From: Sinorhizobium sp. 8-89 | GTDB lineage: Bacteria; Pseudomonadota; Alphaproteobacteria; Rhizobiales; Rhizobiaceae | DNA: 64,000 bases | Assembly: GCF_030124325.1 (NCBI RefSeq) | Contig: NZ_JASKLR010000002.1 | Span: 498,528-562,527, forward strand | Direction of reading: 5' to 3' | Shown: piece after piece, positions 42,889 through 51,567 of the stretch | How the letters are laid out: the number at the start of each line of letters is the position of its first letter | Position numbering within the stretch: the first letter of the stretch is position 1 | Notes under the pieces: model-generated | Databases searched by the model: none | What the model was told of the DNA's origin: nothing | The model's input: the letters and a program-made list of their open reading frames with translations, nothing else | Made by a program: the position numbers and the translations under genes

Positions 42889-43581
42889 ATGCGCCCGCTG
42901 CGCCGCGCCAACCCGTTTCTTCTCACGGTTTTCCTGCTGGCGGCGCTCGTCGTGCCGGCCGTCGCCCACCATCCGGGCGCCGACCTCGACAGGCTGATGG
43001 GCAGCGAGGAGAAGTTCTTCCAGGTAATCGACAAGCCGGCACCGCCTTTCGAGCTCGCCGACGCAAACGGCAAGGCGGTTCGCCTCTCCGACTTTTCCGG
43101 AAAGATCGTGGTGCTCTATTTCATCTTCGCGAGCTGCACCGACATATGCCCTGTTCATTCCGAGGTGATCGCCGACATCCAGAAGAAGATCGACGCCACG
43201 CCGATGAAGGACCGGGTGCAGTTCCTGGCGATTACGACGGATCCCGCCAAGGATACGCCTGACGTGCTGAAGGCCTATGGTCCGGCGCACGGGCTGGATG
43301 CGCGCAACTGGATGTTCCTGACCACGCGCCCCGGCGAGCCGGAGGATACGACGCGCAAGCTCGCGGAAACCTACAATCTCCGCTTCGAGCCCGTCGAGGA
43401 CGGGCAGCAGATGCACGGAATCGTCACCCACGTCATCGACCGGGGCGGACGCTTCGCCGCCAAGTTTCATGGCCTGCGCTTCGACCCGCAGAATATGGTT
43501 CTCTACCTCGAGGGCCTCGCCGACCCTTCAAAATCGCTGGAGCCCGGCGTGTGGGGCAGGCTCAGGTCGCTGTTCCAATAG
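42889..43581 (+). CDS. SCO1/SenC copper chaperone
   Basis: A 230-residue thioredoxin-fold protein with a signal peptide (LLTVFLLAALVVPAVA). FASCTDICPVHSEV contains the CxxxCP copper site, and the third ligand His lies in GIVTHVIDRG. SCO proteins deliver Cu to the CuA site of cytochrome oxidases or keep thiols reduced. The length and motif fit; it ends the cassette and is 2 bases after the cytochrome stop. Confidence 0.9.
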   Translation: MRPLRRANPFLLTVFLLAALVVPAVAHHPGADLDRLMGSEEKFFQVIDKPAPPFELADANGKAVRLSDFSGKIVVLYFIFASCTDICPVHSEVIADIQKKIDATPMKDRVQFLAITTDPAKDTPDVLKAYGPAHGLDARNWMFLTTRPGEPEDTTRKLAETYNLRFEPVEDGQQMHGIVTHVIDRGGRFAAKFHGLRFDPQNMVLYLEGLADPSKSLEPGVWGRLRSLFQ

Positions 43582-43649
43582 GCGCGACGATCAAGCGACA
43601 GGCCGATGGAAGGCGGGATGAGTCACAGCGCTTTGAAATCGCCTCAACA

Positions 43650-43687
43650 CGTTTCTCCTTAAATCGGTCGCGATTTGAGGAAATGCA
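43650..43687. repeat. Family A RIME-like partial copy
   Basis: TTCTCCTTAAATCGGTCGCGATTTGAGGAAATGCAGG, just ahead of the D-Ala-D-Ala ligase gene. Confidence 0.5.
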
Positions 43688-43722
43688 GGAGGCGTTCAAA
43701 ACCCGTTTCCCTGGAGCCTTTC

Positions 43723-44793
43723 ATGGCCGTTTCCTCGAACAGACTGCGCATTGCCGTGCTCTTTGGCGGACGCTCCGCCGAGCATGACGTTTCGGTGCTT
43801 TCGGCAACCAACGTCATGCGGGCGCTGGAGCCCAAAGAATACGATGCCGTTCCCATCTTCATCACCCGCGAGGGGCAATGGCTGCTGAGCAACTTCGAGA
43901 ACGGCACGCTTGCGAAGCCTCAGAGCGGAACGGAGGTCTCGCTTGTGCCGGGCGGCAAGGGACGCATGCTGGCGATCCCGGCCGATGGCGCGCCCTACGC
44001 GCTGCCAGAGATCGGGGCGCTGTTCCCGGTGCTGCACGGCCTCCATGGCGAGGACGGTGCCGTGCAGGGGCTGGCGGAGGTGGCCCGCGTGCCGCTCGTC
44101 GGCTGCGGCATTCTCGGTTCCGCCACCGCGCTCGACAAGGACATTGCCAAGCGGCTCCTCAACGAGGCGGACCTGCCGACCGCGCGATCCGTCACCATTC
44201 ACCTGGGCGCAGCACCCGCCTTTGCGGAACTTGAGCGCGCGCTCGGCCTTCCGCTTTTCATCAAGCCGGCCCGGCAGGGCTCCTCCGTCGGCGTCAGCAA
44301 GGTTTCGACCGAGGAGGACTACGCGGCCGCACTTGAGGAGGGCTTCAAGCACGACCGCAAGCTCCTGGCGGAAGAGTTCATCCGGGGCCGCGAGATCGAG
44401 CTGAGCGTGCTGGAAGATACCGAAGGCGGCCTCTTCGTTTCCCGCCCCGGCGAGATCGTGCCGGCCGAAAGCCACGGTTTCTACAGCTACGACGCCAAAT
44501 ATATCGACGAGCATGGCGCCGCCCTGAAAGTGCCGGCGGAGCTCCCGGAAGAGGTCGAAGCCAATATCCGCGCGATGGCCGCAATAGCCTTCCGGGCGGT
44601 CGGTTGCGACGGCATGGCGCGCGTCGATTTCTTCCTGACGCCGGACATGCGCTTCCTCGTCAACGAGCTCAACACCATTCCCGGTTTCACCGATATCAGC
44701 ATGTATTCCAAAGCGATGGCGGCAAGCGGCGTCGGCTATGCCGAGGTCATCGACCGGCTGGTGGCGCACGGGCTGGCGCGCGCCGGTCGCTAG
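43723..44793 (+). CDS. ddl: D-alanine--D-alanine ligase
   Basis: A 356-residue ATP-grasp enzyme: RIAVLFGGRSAEHDVSVLSATNV at the N-terminus, FPVLHGLHGEDGAVQGL, the ATP loop GSSVGVSKV, and NELNTIPGFTDISMY near the C-terminus. It makes D-Ala-D-Ala for peptidoglycan. Longer than DdlB, fitting DdlA. An isolated copy outside the mur/fts cluster is typical of an extra, non-cluster ligase. CTGGAG precedes the ATG. Confidence 0.93.
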   Translation: MAVSSNRLRIAVLFGGRSAEHDVSVLSATNVMRALEPKEYDAVPIFITREGQWLLSNFENGTLAKPQSGTEVSLVPGGKGRMLAIPADGAPYALPEIGALFPVLHGLHGEDGAVQGLAEVARVPLVGCGILGSATALDKDIAKRLLNEADLPTARSVTIHLGAAPAFAELERALGLPLFIKPARQGSSVGVSKVSTEEDYAAALEEGFKHDRKLLAEEFIRGREIELSVLEDTEGGLFVSRPGEIVPAESHGFYSYDAKYIDEHGAALKVPAELPEEVEANIRAMAAIAFRAVGCDGMARVDFFLTPDMRFLVNELNTIPGFTDISMYSKAMAASGVGYAEVIDRLVAHGLARAGR

Positions 44794-44809
44794 CGTAACG
44801 CCAAGAAAA

Positions 44810-44856
44810 GCGTGTAACGGTTTTCCGTCCGGAATTGCGTCATTTCAAAGCGTTAG
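44810..44856. repeat. Family B RIME-like copy
   Basis: CGTGTAACGGTTTTCCGTCCGGAATTGCGTCATTTCAAAGCGTTAG in the gap between ddl and the convergent LysR gene. Confidence 0.6.
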
Positions 44857-44867
44857 CCTCGCTTGCA

Positions 44868-45764
44868 TCACGTCGCAAGCTCTTCGACCATGAGATCTAT
44901 GAAGCGTCGGACGCGGGGCTCCAGCAGGCGCTTGTTGGGATAGAGCGTCACGATCTTTGCATCGTCGGCCTCGAGGTAGGGCAGAACCTGCCGGAGGCGG
45001 CCCGCCGCCAGGTCCTCCGCGACCAGGAACTCCGGCAGAAACGCGATGCCGAGCCCTGCGATGGCTGCATCCCGGATCGCCTCTCCGCTGTCGAGCCTCA
45101 GGCGGCTGCGACCCGGCGCCTTGACCCAGGCACCGCCTTCCCCGCGAAAGCGCCAGCTTTGCCTCTGGTTGCGGCTGCTGAAGATCAGGCAGTCGTGGGC
45201 GGCGAGATCATCCATGTCCATGGGCTCGCCGCGCGCGGCAATGTAGGATGGCGAGGCACAGGGCACGGCCCTGTACCGGGCGACCACGCGGGAGACGAGC
45301 CGCGTGTCCGAGGTCGTGACCCCGATCCTTACCGCCAGATCAAAGCCTTCCTCGACGAGGTCGGCCACGCGATCGGTGAAGCTCACCTCGACCTGCATGT
45401 CGGGCCAGGTCTGAAGATATTTCCTGATCAGCGGCAGGACCACGAGCCGCCCGAAGGCATCGGGAACGGTGAGCCGCAGGACGCCTCGCGGCGTGCCGCT
45501 GCGCCCGGCCACACTCGCCTCCGCTTCGTCGATCGAGGCAAGGATCTCCAGCCCGCGCTCGTAGAACATCCGTCCCTCGTCGGTGAGGCTCAGCGTTCTT
45601 GTCGTGCGGTTGAGGAGACGCGCGCCGAGCCTTTCTTCCAGGCGGATGACGGCTTTTCCGGCCGCCGACCTGGAGAGGCCCATGGCCTGCCCTCCGGCAA
45701 CAAAGCTTCCTGCCTCGACGACGGCCATGAAGACCTGAATATCGTTCAGATTCGCACGCAGCAT
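44868..45764 (-). CDS. LysR-family regulator
   Basis: A 298-residue LysR protein: LNDIQVFMAVVEAGSFVAGGQAMGLSRSAAGKAVIRLEERLGARLLNRTTRT (helix-turn-helix), then RGVLRLTVPDAFG and the effector domain. It faces a RidA gene about 250 bases away and probably regulates it. The ATG at 45764 gives the usual N-terminus; upstream reading to 45893 is not family-like. Confidence 0.85.
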   Translation of the reverse strand: MLRANLNDIQVFMAVVEAGSFVAGGQAMGLSRSAAGKAVIRLEERLGARLLNRTTRTLSLTDEGRMFYERGLEILASIDEAEASVAGRSGTPRGVLRLTVPDAFGRLVVLPLIRKYLQTWPDMQVEVSFTDRVADLVEEGFDLAVRIGVTTSDTRLVSRVVARYRAVPCASPSYIAARGEPMDMDDLAAHDCLIFSSRNQRQSWRFRGEGGAWVKAPGRSRLRLDSGEAIRDAAIAGLGIAFLPEFLVAEDLAAGRLRQVLPYLEADDAKIVTLYPNKRLLEPRVRRFIDLMVEELAT

Positions 45765-46017
45765 AAAACAACTCCAGCGACTCGGGCGTGGCAGAGGCTT
45801 CATGCTGCCGAGCGCACATATAATACGGCCCGTCGATGCAAGCGATGCAAGGCTTCGGATCGGCAACCCGGCCAAGGCGCAGGGCTGCGTCACGCGTTTC
45901 GCTTCTGTATGGACGTCCGTTCGTCAATCAATCGGCTATGGATACCAGCGCCTCGTGGCGGACGGCTGCAGCTTCGAGCGACCGCCGCCGCGCTTTTACA
46001 ACGACAGGAAAACGAAA

Positions 46018-46425
46018 ATGGCACAGTCACTTACGCGTTTGAACCCGCCCACCCTGCCCGATGCAGGTGCCCTCGGCTATTCGCAGATCACAACCGTGGA
46101 GCCGGGCCGGCTTGCCTTCATTTCCGGGCAGGTCGCCTGGCGGCCAGGCGGAGAGCCCGCGCCGGACGGCCTCCCGGAACAGGCGGAACTCGTCGCCGCC
46201 AATGCGAAGGCAGTCCTCGACGCCATCGGCGCGTCGCCGGAAGACCTCGTCATGGTGCGCGTCTACATGGTCGACTTGACCCCCGCGCGGATCGAAGAGG
46301 TGATGCCGCATCTCACCGCCATGTTTGCCGGTGCAAAGCCGAGCCTGACCGGCGTGGGCGTGGCCGCCCTCGCCGCGCCCGACTTGCAGCTGGAGATGGA
46401 AATGATCGTTCGATTGCCCGCGTGA
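46018..46425 (+). CDS. RidA-family protein (cytosolic)
   Basis: A 135-residue RidA-like protein: ITTVEPGRLAFISGQVAWRPGGEPAPDG, AANAKAVLDAIGASPEDLVMVRVYMVDL, and VAALAAPDLQLEMEMIV. The catalytic Arg of true RidA (in the A-R-x-A-V region) is missing, so this belongs to one of the other Rid subfamilies. No signal peptide. Opposite a LysR gene. Substrate unknown. Confidence 0.8.
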   Translation: MAQSLTRLNPPTLPDAGALGYSQITTVEPGRLAFISGQVAWRPGGEPAPDGLPEQAELVAANAKAVLDAIGASPEDLVMVRVYMVDLTPARIEEVMPHLTAMFAGAKPSLTGVGVAALAAPDLQLEMEMIVRLPA

Positions 46426-46443
46426 GCGGCCGCCTCCGAACAA

Positions 46444-46520
46444 CGGTCTTCCGTCCGGAATTGCGTCGTTTCAAGGAGTTGGATCATTTCGTTGATTCAA
46501 GGAAACAATGAAATGATCTA
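46444..46520. repeat. Family B RIME-like copy, complete palindrome
   Basis: CGGTCTTCCGTCCGGAATTGCGTCG then TTGGATCATTTCGTTGATTCAAGGAAACAATGAAATGATCTA. The last bases supply the stop codon of the DUF1232 gene. Confidence 0.65.
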
Positions 46521-46907
46521 GCGCGGGGCGGTTGCGCCAAGCACCATCCAAAGGAGCAGGACCGCGAGCAGGACCCATATCGCGATGATCGCGATCATCC
46601 CACCTCGACTGACGGGATGCTCGGTGCGTTTCGTTGCTTCGATGCGCAATTGCGCCAGAACGTCGGCCGGGATCAGCTTGATCACGGCGATGATGCCGAG
46701 CGGGACGATGACGAGGTCGTCGAGATATCCAAAGACTGGAATGAAGTCCGGTATCAGATCGATCGGCGACAAGGCATAGGTCGCGACCGCCCCGGCGGCG
46801 AGCTTCGCATACCAGGGCACACGCCGGTCACGCGCCGCCAGCCACAGGACGACGACGTCCCGCTTGATGCCTTTCGCCCATTTCTTTGCCCCGTCCAGCC
46901 ACTGCAT
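46518..46907 (-). CDS. YkvA/DUF1232 membrane protein
   Basis: A 129-residue protein. The DUF1232 motif SPIDLIPDFIPVFGYLDDLVIVPLG is intact, followed by a basic stretch and a C-terminal transmembrane segment (MIAIIAIWVLLAVLLLWMVLG). The family occurs widely and has no defined activity. Its stop lies inside a family B repeat. Confidence 0.85.
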   Translation of the reverse strand: MQWLDGAKKWAKGIKRDVVVLWLAARDRRVPWYAKLAAGAVATYALSPIDLIPDFIPVFGYLDDLVIVPLGIIAVIKLIPADVLAQLRIEATKRTEHPVSRGGMIAIIAIWVLLAVLLLWMVLGATAPR

Positions 46908-46916
46908 GTTCGCTCC

Positions 46917-47000
46917 CGCATGTCTCCTTAAATCCTAGCCGATTTGAGGTCAAAAACATGCAGCAAATCAAAGTGCTGCAGCGTCCTTTGCGCGTCTCAT
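46917..47000. repeat. Family A RIME-like element
   Basis: CGCATGTCTCCTTAAATCCTAGCCGATTTGAGG, TCAAAAACATGCAGCAAATCAAAGTGCTGCAGCGTCC. Confidence 0.65.
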
Positions 47001-47055
47001 CACAGGGCACGACTGTAGCGTACTGCGCCTCGTCGGCTGCGGTATGACAAGGTTC

Positions 47056-47120
47056 TCCTCCCTGTGCTTGTCACAGAATCTTCCTCGCCCAAGTCCATCG
47101 GCGCGGAAGAATCGTGCGAT
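47056..47120. repeat. Family C repeat, decayed copy
   Basis: CTCCCTGTGCTTGTCACAGAATC, then a degraded second arm (CGCCCAAGTCCATCGGCGCGGAAGAATC). Confidence 0.5.
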
Positions 47121-47252
47121 CGCCCCGCTATCAGTTGCCCTGCCTGCGTTGCGAACTGGCTTTGTTAAGGCAGAATTTACCATAAAAGGCATCAGTGAGA
47201 TTATTCGCGATGGCGCCCTGCTTTGCTCGCATTCACGCGACCACGATGGGGT

Positions 47253-47390
47253 ATGGATAAGGCAGGAATCGCATTTATGGCGCTGATACTCGTCCTCATC
47301 TCTCTCGTGATGAGCATCCTAGCTGTCGATCGAACAGTGGTAGAGTCGTCGCCGAATAGGGCGGCACTGGTTCCCACCAACTACCCGTAA
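47253..47390 (+). CDS. Possible 45-residue single-span membrane peptide
   Basis: Reads MDKAGIAFMALILVLISLVMSILAVDRTVVE... with one strong hydrophobic helix (about residues 5-25). The ribosome site is weak (GGGG directly before the ATG). It may be real, but short hydrophobic frames arise by chance. Confidence 0.35.
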   Translation: MDKAGIAFMALILVLISLVMSILAVDRTVVESSPNRAALVPTNYP

Positions 47391-47426
47391 ACCAGGGCGA
47401 GCGCCCTACCGGCAGCGCCGTCGGCT

Positions 47427-49481
47427 TCAGACAATGCCGAATATCACGTCGTTGGCCGTGAGTGCCGCAAGCGAAACGCCTTCAATCAGGAGTCCGTGGG
47501 TGTCGGAGCCATTGAAGGCGACGTAAACGCCGGAGGCCGTGTCGCTCGCGGCTGCAAGGAAACCGGCGTAATCGTGAATGCCGGTATTGTCCTCAGCGGC
47601 GGAAGAGAACGCGATCACATCGCCGCCCCTGGTTTCGAAGTCGCGGATCCGGTCGATGCCCGCCTGGCCCGGGCTTTCGGTAGACCAGAGGAACGTGTCC
47701 GCGCCGCTGCCGCCGACCAATATGTCGGCGCCATTGCCGCCGCTCAACATGTCATCGTGGAGGCCGCCGGAGAGGAAATCCTCGCCATCGCCGCCGAACA
47801 GCCGATCGCTGTCCGAGTAGCCGCGCAGTTCATCGTTCCCGCCCCGGCCTTCGAGAAGGTCGTTGCCGCCGAGCGCATGGAAAGCGTCGTTGCCGTCTCC
47901 ACCCCGCAACACATCGTTCCTGATCCCGGTCGAGACCGTGAAGTCCTCCACATTGGCAAAGGTCAATCCGGTCTGCGTGGCACCGCGCATCGCGTCGAAA
48001 TCGGTCGCATCCGCGAGCGCTCCAAGGTTCAGCTGCAGCAGGTCGCGCCCTTCTCCACCATCCACCTCTCCCCTGAAATAAGCGATGAACGAGTCGTTTC
48101 CGGCACCTCCGAGCATGACCGATCCATCGCCCAGACTGCCGCTGCCGGGAGTGGTGTCCCTGATCCAGTCGTCACCGGCGCCGCCATCGAGGATGTCCCT
48201 GCCGCGATCACTGGCGAGCGTGTCGTTGCCGTCGCCGCCGAAGGCCACGTCGTTGCCGACGCCCGTCGATATCGTGTCGTTCCCTCCGCCGCCGTCGATG
48301 CGGTCGTTGCCGCCTTCACCATTGAACGAGTCACCACCGGCCCCGCCCTCCAGGCGGTCGTCGCCGGCGCCGGCGTATACGAACAAATAGGCGAGATTGC
48401 CGGCGATCACTGTGTCATTGCCGCTGCCGAGTGCAACGCTCGCCTGCTCGATGCTGCGAAACACAGTTCCCGTGTGTGCGCGGCCGGCCGCGAAATCGAT
48501 GGTGGCGTCGCTCGTGCGCACTCTCTCCTCGATCCGCATCCAGTCCTCGCCAAGCCCGCCGTCGATCTCGGCCGAATAGAGCGTCGTCGTGATGCCGTCG
48601 TTGCCGTCGCCGCCGAAAAGGCGGTTGGCGCCGCGCCCGTCGACGATCGTGTCGTCTCCTGCCCCCGCGTCGACGACGTCGTTGCCGGCTTGCGTCTGGA
48701 TAACGTCTCCAAGGACGCTTCCCTGGATACGGTCGTTTCCGCTTCCCGTCGTCAATTGGATCTGCTCGACGCCGTCGTGGCGGAAGAAAAGATGCCGCTC
48801 GGCGGGCGTCTGGTAGCCGAGGATGGCGTGGCCGTTCTCGCCATTGAACACCACCGGATCCGAGGTCACGGACAGATCGATCGCCAGCACATCGTCGCCG
48901 CTGCCGCCGAAGACGGTGCCACCTGCTTCGACGAGGACGAACCGGTCGTTTCCATCGCCGCCGTCGAGGCGGTCGTGGCCGCCCGTGTTGGTGATGATGT
49001 CACGCCCGGCTCCGCCTTCGACGACATCGTCGCCGGCGCCGGTCGAGATGGTGTCGCCGCCCACCGTGCCCTTGATGCGGTCGTTTGCGCTTCCCGCCGA
49101 GAGCCTCAGCCACTCTGTGTCGTGGAAGAAGATGTGCCGTTCGTTCGCGCCGCCGTACCCGATGATGCCATGACCGCTTTCCCCGTTGAACTCCAGCCGG
49201 TCGGAAGTCATGGAGAGATCGATGATCAACCCGTCGTAGCCGACGCCTCCGGTAACGGCACCACCCGTGCCGATGAGGACGATCTGGTCGTCGTCCGCAC
49301 CCCCGTCGAGGCGGTCGTAGCCGCTCGAACTCGTCAGGACATCGCGTCCGTCACCACCATCGACAAAGTCGTCGCCGCCACCCGCATCGATATCGTCCCA
49401 ACCGGGCAGAGCCCAGATGTAGTCGGTTTCGTCGGAGCCTCGCAAAATGTCATTGGAGTAGGAGCCTGCAATCCTGGCCAT
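47427..49481 (-). CDS. Large RTX calcium-binding exoprotein
   Basis: A 684-residue protein with RTX nonapeptides (GGxGxDxLx) over its whole length, e.g. DDFVDGGDGRDVL near the start and GGAGDDWIRD later. No enzyme domain is visible. It ends with a hydrophobic 100-residue region that, in such proteins, carries the type I secretion signal. Like rhizobial adhesins or exoproteins it probably folds with calcium outside the cell. ATG at 49481 has GGAGG 9 bases upstream; earlier in-frame starts are possible. No ABC exporter genes are nearby. Confidence 0.85.
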   Translation of the reverse strand: MARIAGSYSNDILRGSDETDYIWALPGWDDIDAGGGDDFVDGGDGRDVLTSSSGYDRLDGGADDDQIVLIGTGGAVTGGVGYDGLIIDLSMTSDRLEFNGESGHGIIGYGGANERHIFFHDTEWLRLSAGSANDRIKGTVGGDTISTGAGDDVVEGGAGRDIITNTGGHDRLDGGDGNDRFVLVEAGGTVFGGSGDDVLAIDLSVTSDPVVFNGENGHAILGYQTPAERHLFFRHDGVEQIQLTTGSGNDRIQGSVLGDVIQTQAGNDVVDAGAGDDTIVDGRGANRLFGGDGNDGITTTLYSAEIDGGLGEDWMRIEERVRTSDATIDFAAGRAHTGTVFRSIEQASVALGSGNDTVIAGNLAYLFVYAGAGDDRLEGGAGGDSFNGEGGNDRIDGGGGNDTISTGVGNDVAFGGDGNDTLASDRGRDILDGGAGDDWIRDTTPGSGSLGDGSVMLGGAGNDSFIAYFRGEVDGGEGRDLLQLNLGALADATDFDAMRGATQTGLTFANVEDFTVSTGIRNDVLRGGDGNDAFHALGGNDLLEGRGGNDELRGYSDSDRLFGGDGEDFLSGGLHDDMLSGGNGADILVGGSGADTFLWSTESPGQAGIDRIRDFETRGGDVIAFSSAAEDNTGIHDYAGFLAAASDTASGVYVAFNGSDTHGLLIEGVSLAALTANDVIFGIV

Positions 49482-49489
49482 GTCGTTCA

Positions 49490-49680
49490 TCCTCCGCAGT
49501 GGTGCAAATATAATTTCAATATTCAACTATAACCTTGACATACCTGTGAACGTATACACATGCGATGCACCTAGCAACGCGGAACTTATTTGGCTATTGC
49601 TTGCAATTTGCTTTGAAAATTATATTAGAGTGGATAGATATAACTGCATGCTAGACTTGAGATTTTCACCAATGATCTGG
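49490..49680. promoter_or_regulatory. AT-rich upstream region of the RTX gene
   Basis: About 190 bases much richer in A/T than the rest of the window (e.g. AATATAATTTCAATATTCAA, AAAATTATATTAGAG). MucR/Ros-type or H-NS-like silencers bind such regions in rhizobia; the promoter of the RTX gene must lie here. Confidence 0.45.
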
Positions 49681-49760
49681 TTGTTCTCGACGCATGCCGT
49701 GGATGGCGCGCTCGGGCAGCGCTGCCGAGGCCCGCCTTGCGGGAGAAGGCGCACGAGTGG

Positions 49761-50081
49761 CTAGCTGTTCTTCTGCCTCTCGTCTTCGATGTCTTCGGGT
49801 TCCTTGTCGTCGATCTCCGCCAGCCTGTTCGGCGCCCGGACGTCGGAGTGAAGCAGTCCATCCAGCTTTGCGTGGATCGCCTGAGTGTCGCCGTGCTCGG
49901 CGCGCTGAATTATCAGCGTCATGATCCACACGATAAGCGTGGCGAGGCCATGCATGTCGAAGGTCTCGGGCTCAAGGATCAGCCATAACGCGCCGTAGGC
50001 GATGACGACCAGAAACGCTTGAGGACGAGCGGTCGCAGCCGCCAGTGCGCTGAGCGAACGCCGGATCGGATCTTCTATCAT
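49761..50081 (-). CDS. Low-affinity iron permease family protein
   Basis: A 106-residue protein. RRSLSALAAATARPQAFLVVIAYGALWLILEPETFDM and the two hydrophobic segments fit the low-affinity iron permease family; the C-terminus has TLIIQRAEHGDTQAIHAKLDGLL. A GTG start 99 bases upstream is possible, which would add 33 residues. In bacteria these small proteins are poorly characterised, and iron transport is not shown. Confidence 0.7.
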   Translation of the reverse strand: MIEDPIRRSLSALAAATARPQAFLVVIAYGALWLILEPETFDMHGLATLIVWIMTLIIQRAEHGDTQAIHAKLDGLLHSDVRAPNRLAEIDDKEPEDIEDERQKNS

Positions 50082-50214
50082 GGAGGACCAAACGGCCAAG
50101 CCGGCTTTGGGTTCCGAGAGATCGTTCCCGCTTACAAGGACGGCCGGCGCGATCGGCCCAGTCTCCGCCTTGAATGTCACTGGTTAGCAGCGGCAGGGGG
50201 CGCTTTCCACGCCG

Positions 50215-51336
50215 TCATGTGCCGATCAACAAGCGTGAATGTTTGCCAAGCAGCCTGCGCGACAGGAAGATGATCGCCAGGCAGCTGAGTAATCCGAGAC
50301 AGAAGATGATGGCTCCTCCGCCGATCAGACTCCAGATCGAATCGGGTGAAGTAAAAACCGCGGACGCGATACGAAGAAATCTGCGATAAATGAAGCCGTG
50401 CAGGAGATACAGTCCGAAGGCGGTAGAGGCGATTGTGTCCAAAGGGCGTGCAATCACGACGGGGAGGCCCTCGCACGATCGCCAGAGCCAGACCAGGACG
50501 ATAGCGCCAAGCGAGAGCTTTTGGACAAAATGCACGCTCTCCCGCAGCGACGTCGGCCCCCATTTATCGATCCCGTATGTATACAGGAACCAGAGCAAAA
50601 CCGTGGTCACGGCCGCGACGACGCCGAGCACCGGCAGATATCGGGCGATCGCGCCCAAACGCTCCTCGAGTGCCTCACCTATGTACAAGCCAATGACGTA
50701 GGTGCCGGTGAAGAAGATGCACGTAGAGACCGTAACATTGGTCCCTGTCCGCGAGAAAAACAGGGGCAAGACAACGGCCGCAATCAACATCGGGTATCTC
50801 GCGGCAGTGTTAAGGAGGCTGTAAAGGATCGGACTGAGCACCCAGAGCATCAGAATGACCGGGATATACCAATAAGTGTTTTGGGCTTCGCCCCAAAGAA
50901 CGTTGTATGATAACGTCTTCGCAAAGGCGATGAAATCGTGACTTCCGACAACGTCCCTTGATCGGAAGAAAATCAGCGTCGAGAAGAAGATAGACATTGC
51001 CAAATACGGAACGCCTATATTCCAGAATCGTTGCTTGTAAATATAGAGTGCAGACCTGCGTGAGAGACGTGCTGAAAAAATTATTGCCGATATTAGCGCC
51101 AAATACATCGTTGCGTCATGAAAAAGAATGTCGTTAATGATCAGGAAAAGGTTCGACGGAGGAACTTGCTCATCAAACCCGCGCATCATGAAGACACGAC
51201 ATGCATGCAGAACGAGAATCTGAAGAATTGCCACTGCACGGAAATAGTGGATATAGGCGAGGCGCTCGCTCGTGAAGGGCGGGTTATGTAGTTCAACCGC
51301 AGAAACACTGGCGCTCAGGGCGGTCAAGCGCAACAT
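50215..51336 (-). CDS. Acyltransferase-3 family integral membrane protein
   Basis: A 373-residue protein with about ten transmembrane segments. Early RAVAILQILVLHACRVFMM has the conserved His of acyltransferase-3, and WYIPVILMLWVLSPILYSLL follows. Such proteins O-acetylate exopolysaccharide, lipopolysaccharide or Nod factors. Its base composition is lower in GC than neighbours, suggesting recent acquisition. Substrate not known. Confidence 0.83.
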   Translation of the reverse strand: MLRLTALSASVSAVELHNPPFTSERLAYIHYFRAVAILQILVLHACRVFMMRGFDEQVPPSNLFLIINDILFHDATMYLALISAIIFSARLSRRSALYIYKQRFWNIGVPYLAMSIFFSTLIFFRSRDVVGSHDFIAFAKTLSYNVLWGEAQNTYWYIPVILMLWVLSPILYSLLNTAARYPMLIAAVVLPLFFSRTGTNVTVSTCIFFTGTYVIGLYIGEALEERLGAIARYLPVLGVVAAVTTVLLWFLYTYGIDKWGPTSLRESVHFVQKLSLGAIVLVWLWRSCEGLPVVIARPLDTIASTAFGLYLLHGFIYRRFLRIASAVFTSPDSIWSLIGGGAIIFCLGLLSCLAIIFLSRRLLGKHSRLLIGT

Positions 51337-51567
51337 CCTACGAGAGATTTTCAGCCGGTGAAGAAAGCAGCAGTAGATCGGCTGCCGTCGTTCCCTCGGT
51401 CCTCAACCTATGATTATGTCACCGGCCGGAACATTCTTGCAATGGGAGTAAGACCTTTGCCCACTCGCATCGGACTTAGGTCGGATGGATGAAAGCTGGC
51501 GGATCGGCCTTGGAAACCAGGCGGTTACGAAGGAAGGCCCCTTCCGCACAATGCGATTGGAGGAGCG

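Larger units (their letters stand above)
46908..47252. other. Intergenic, repeats only
   Basis: Holds a family A element (46917-47000) and a decayed family C copy (47056-47120). Nothing else recognised. Confidence 0.5.

Noticed and set aside
44835..46511. 558-codon plus-strand frame over the LysR and RidA genes
   Set aside because: Covers two real genes in other frames and has no coherent domain.
47496..49532. 678-codon plus-strand frame over the RTX gene
   Set aside because: Shadow of repeat-rich coding DNA.
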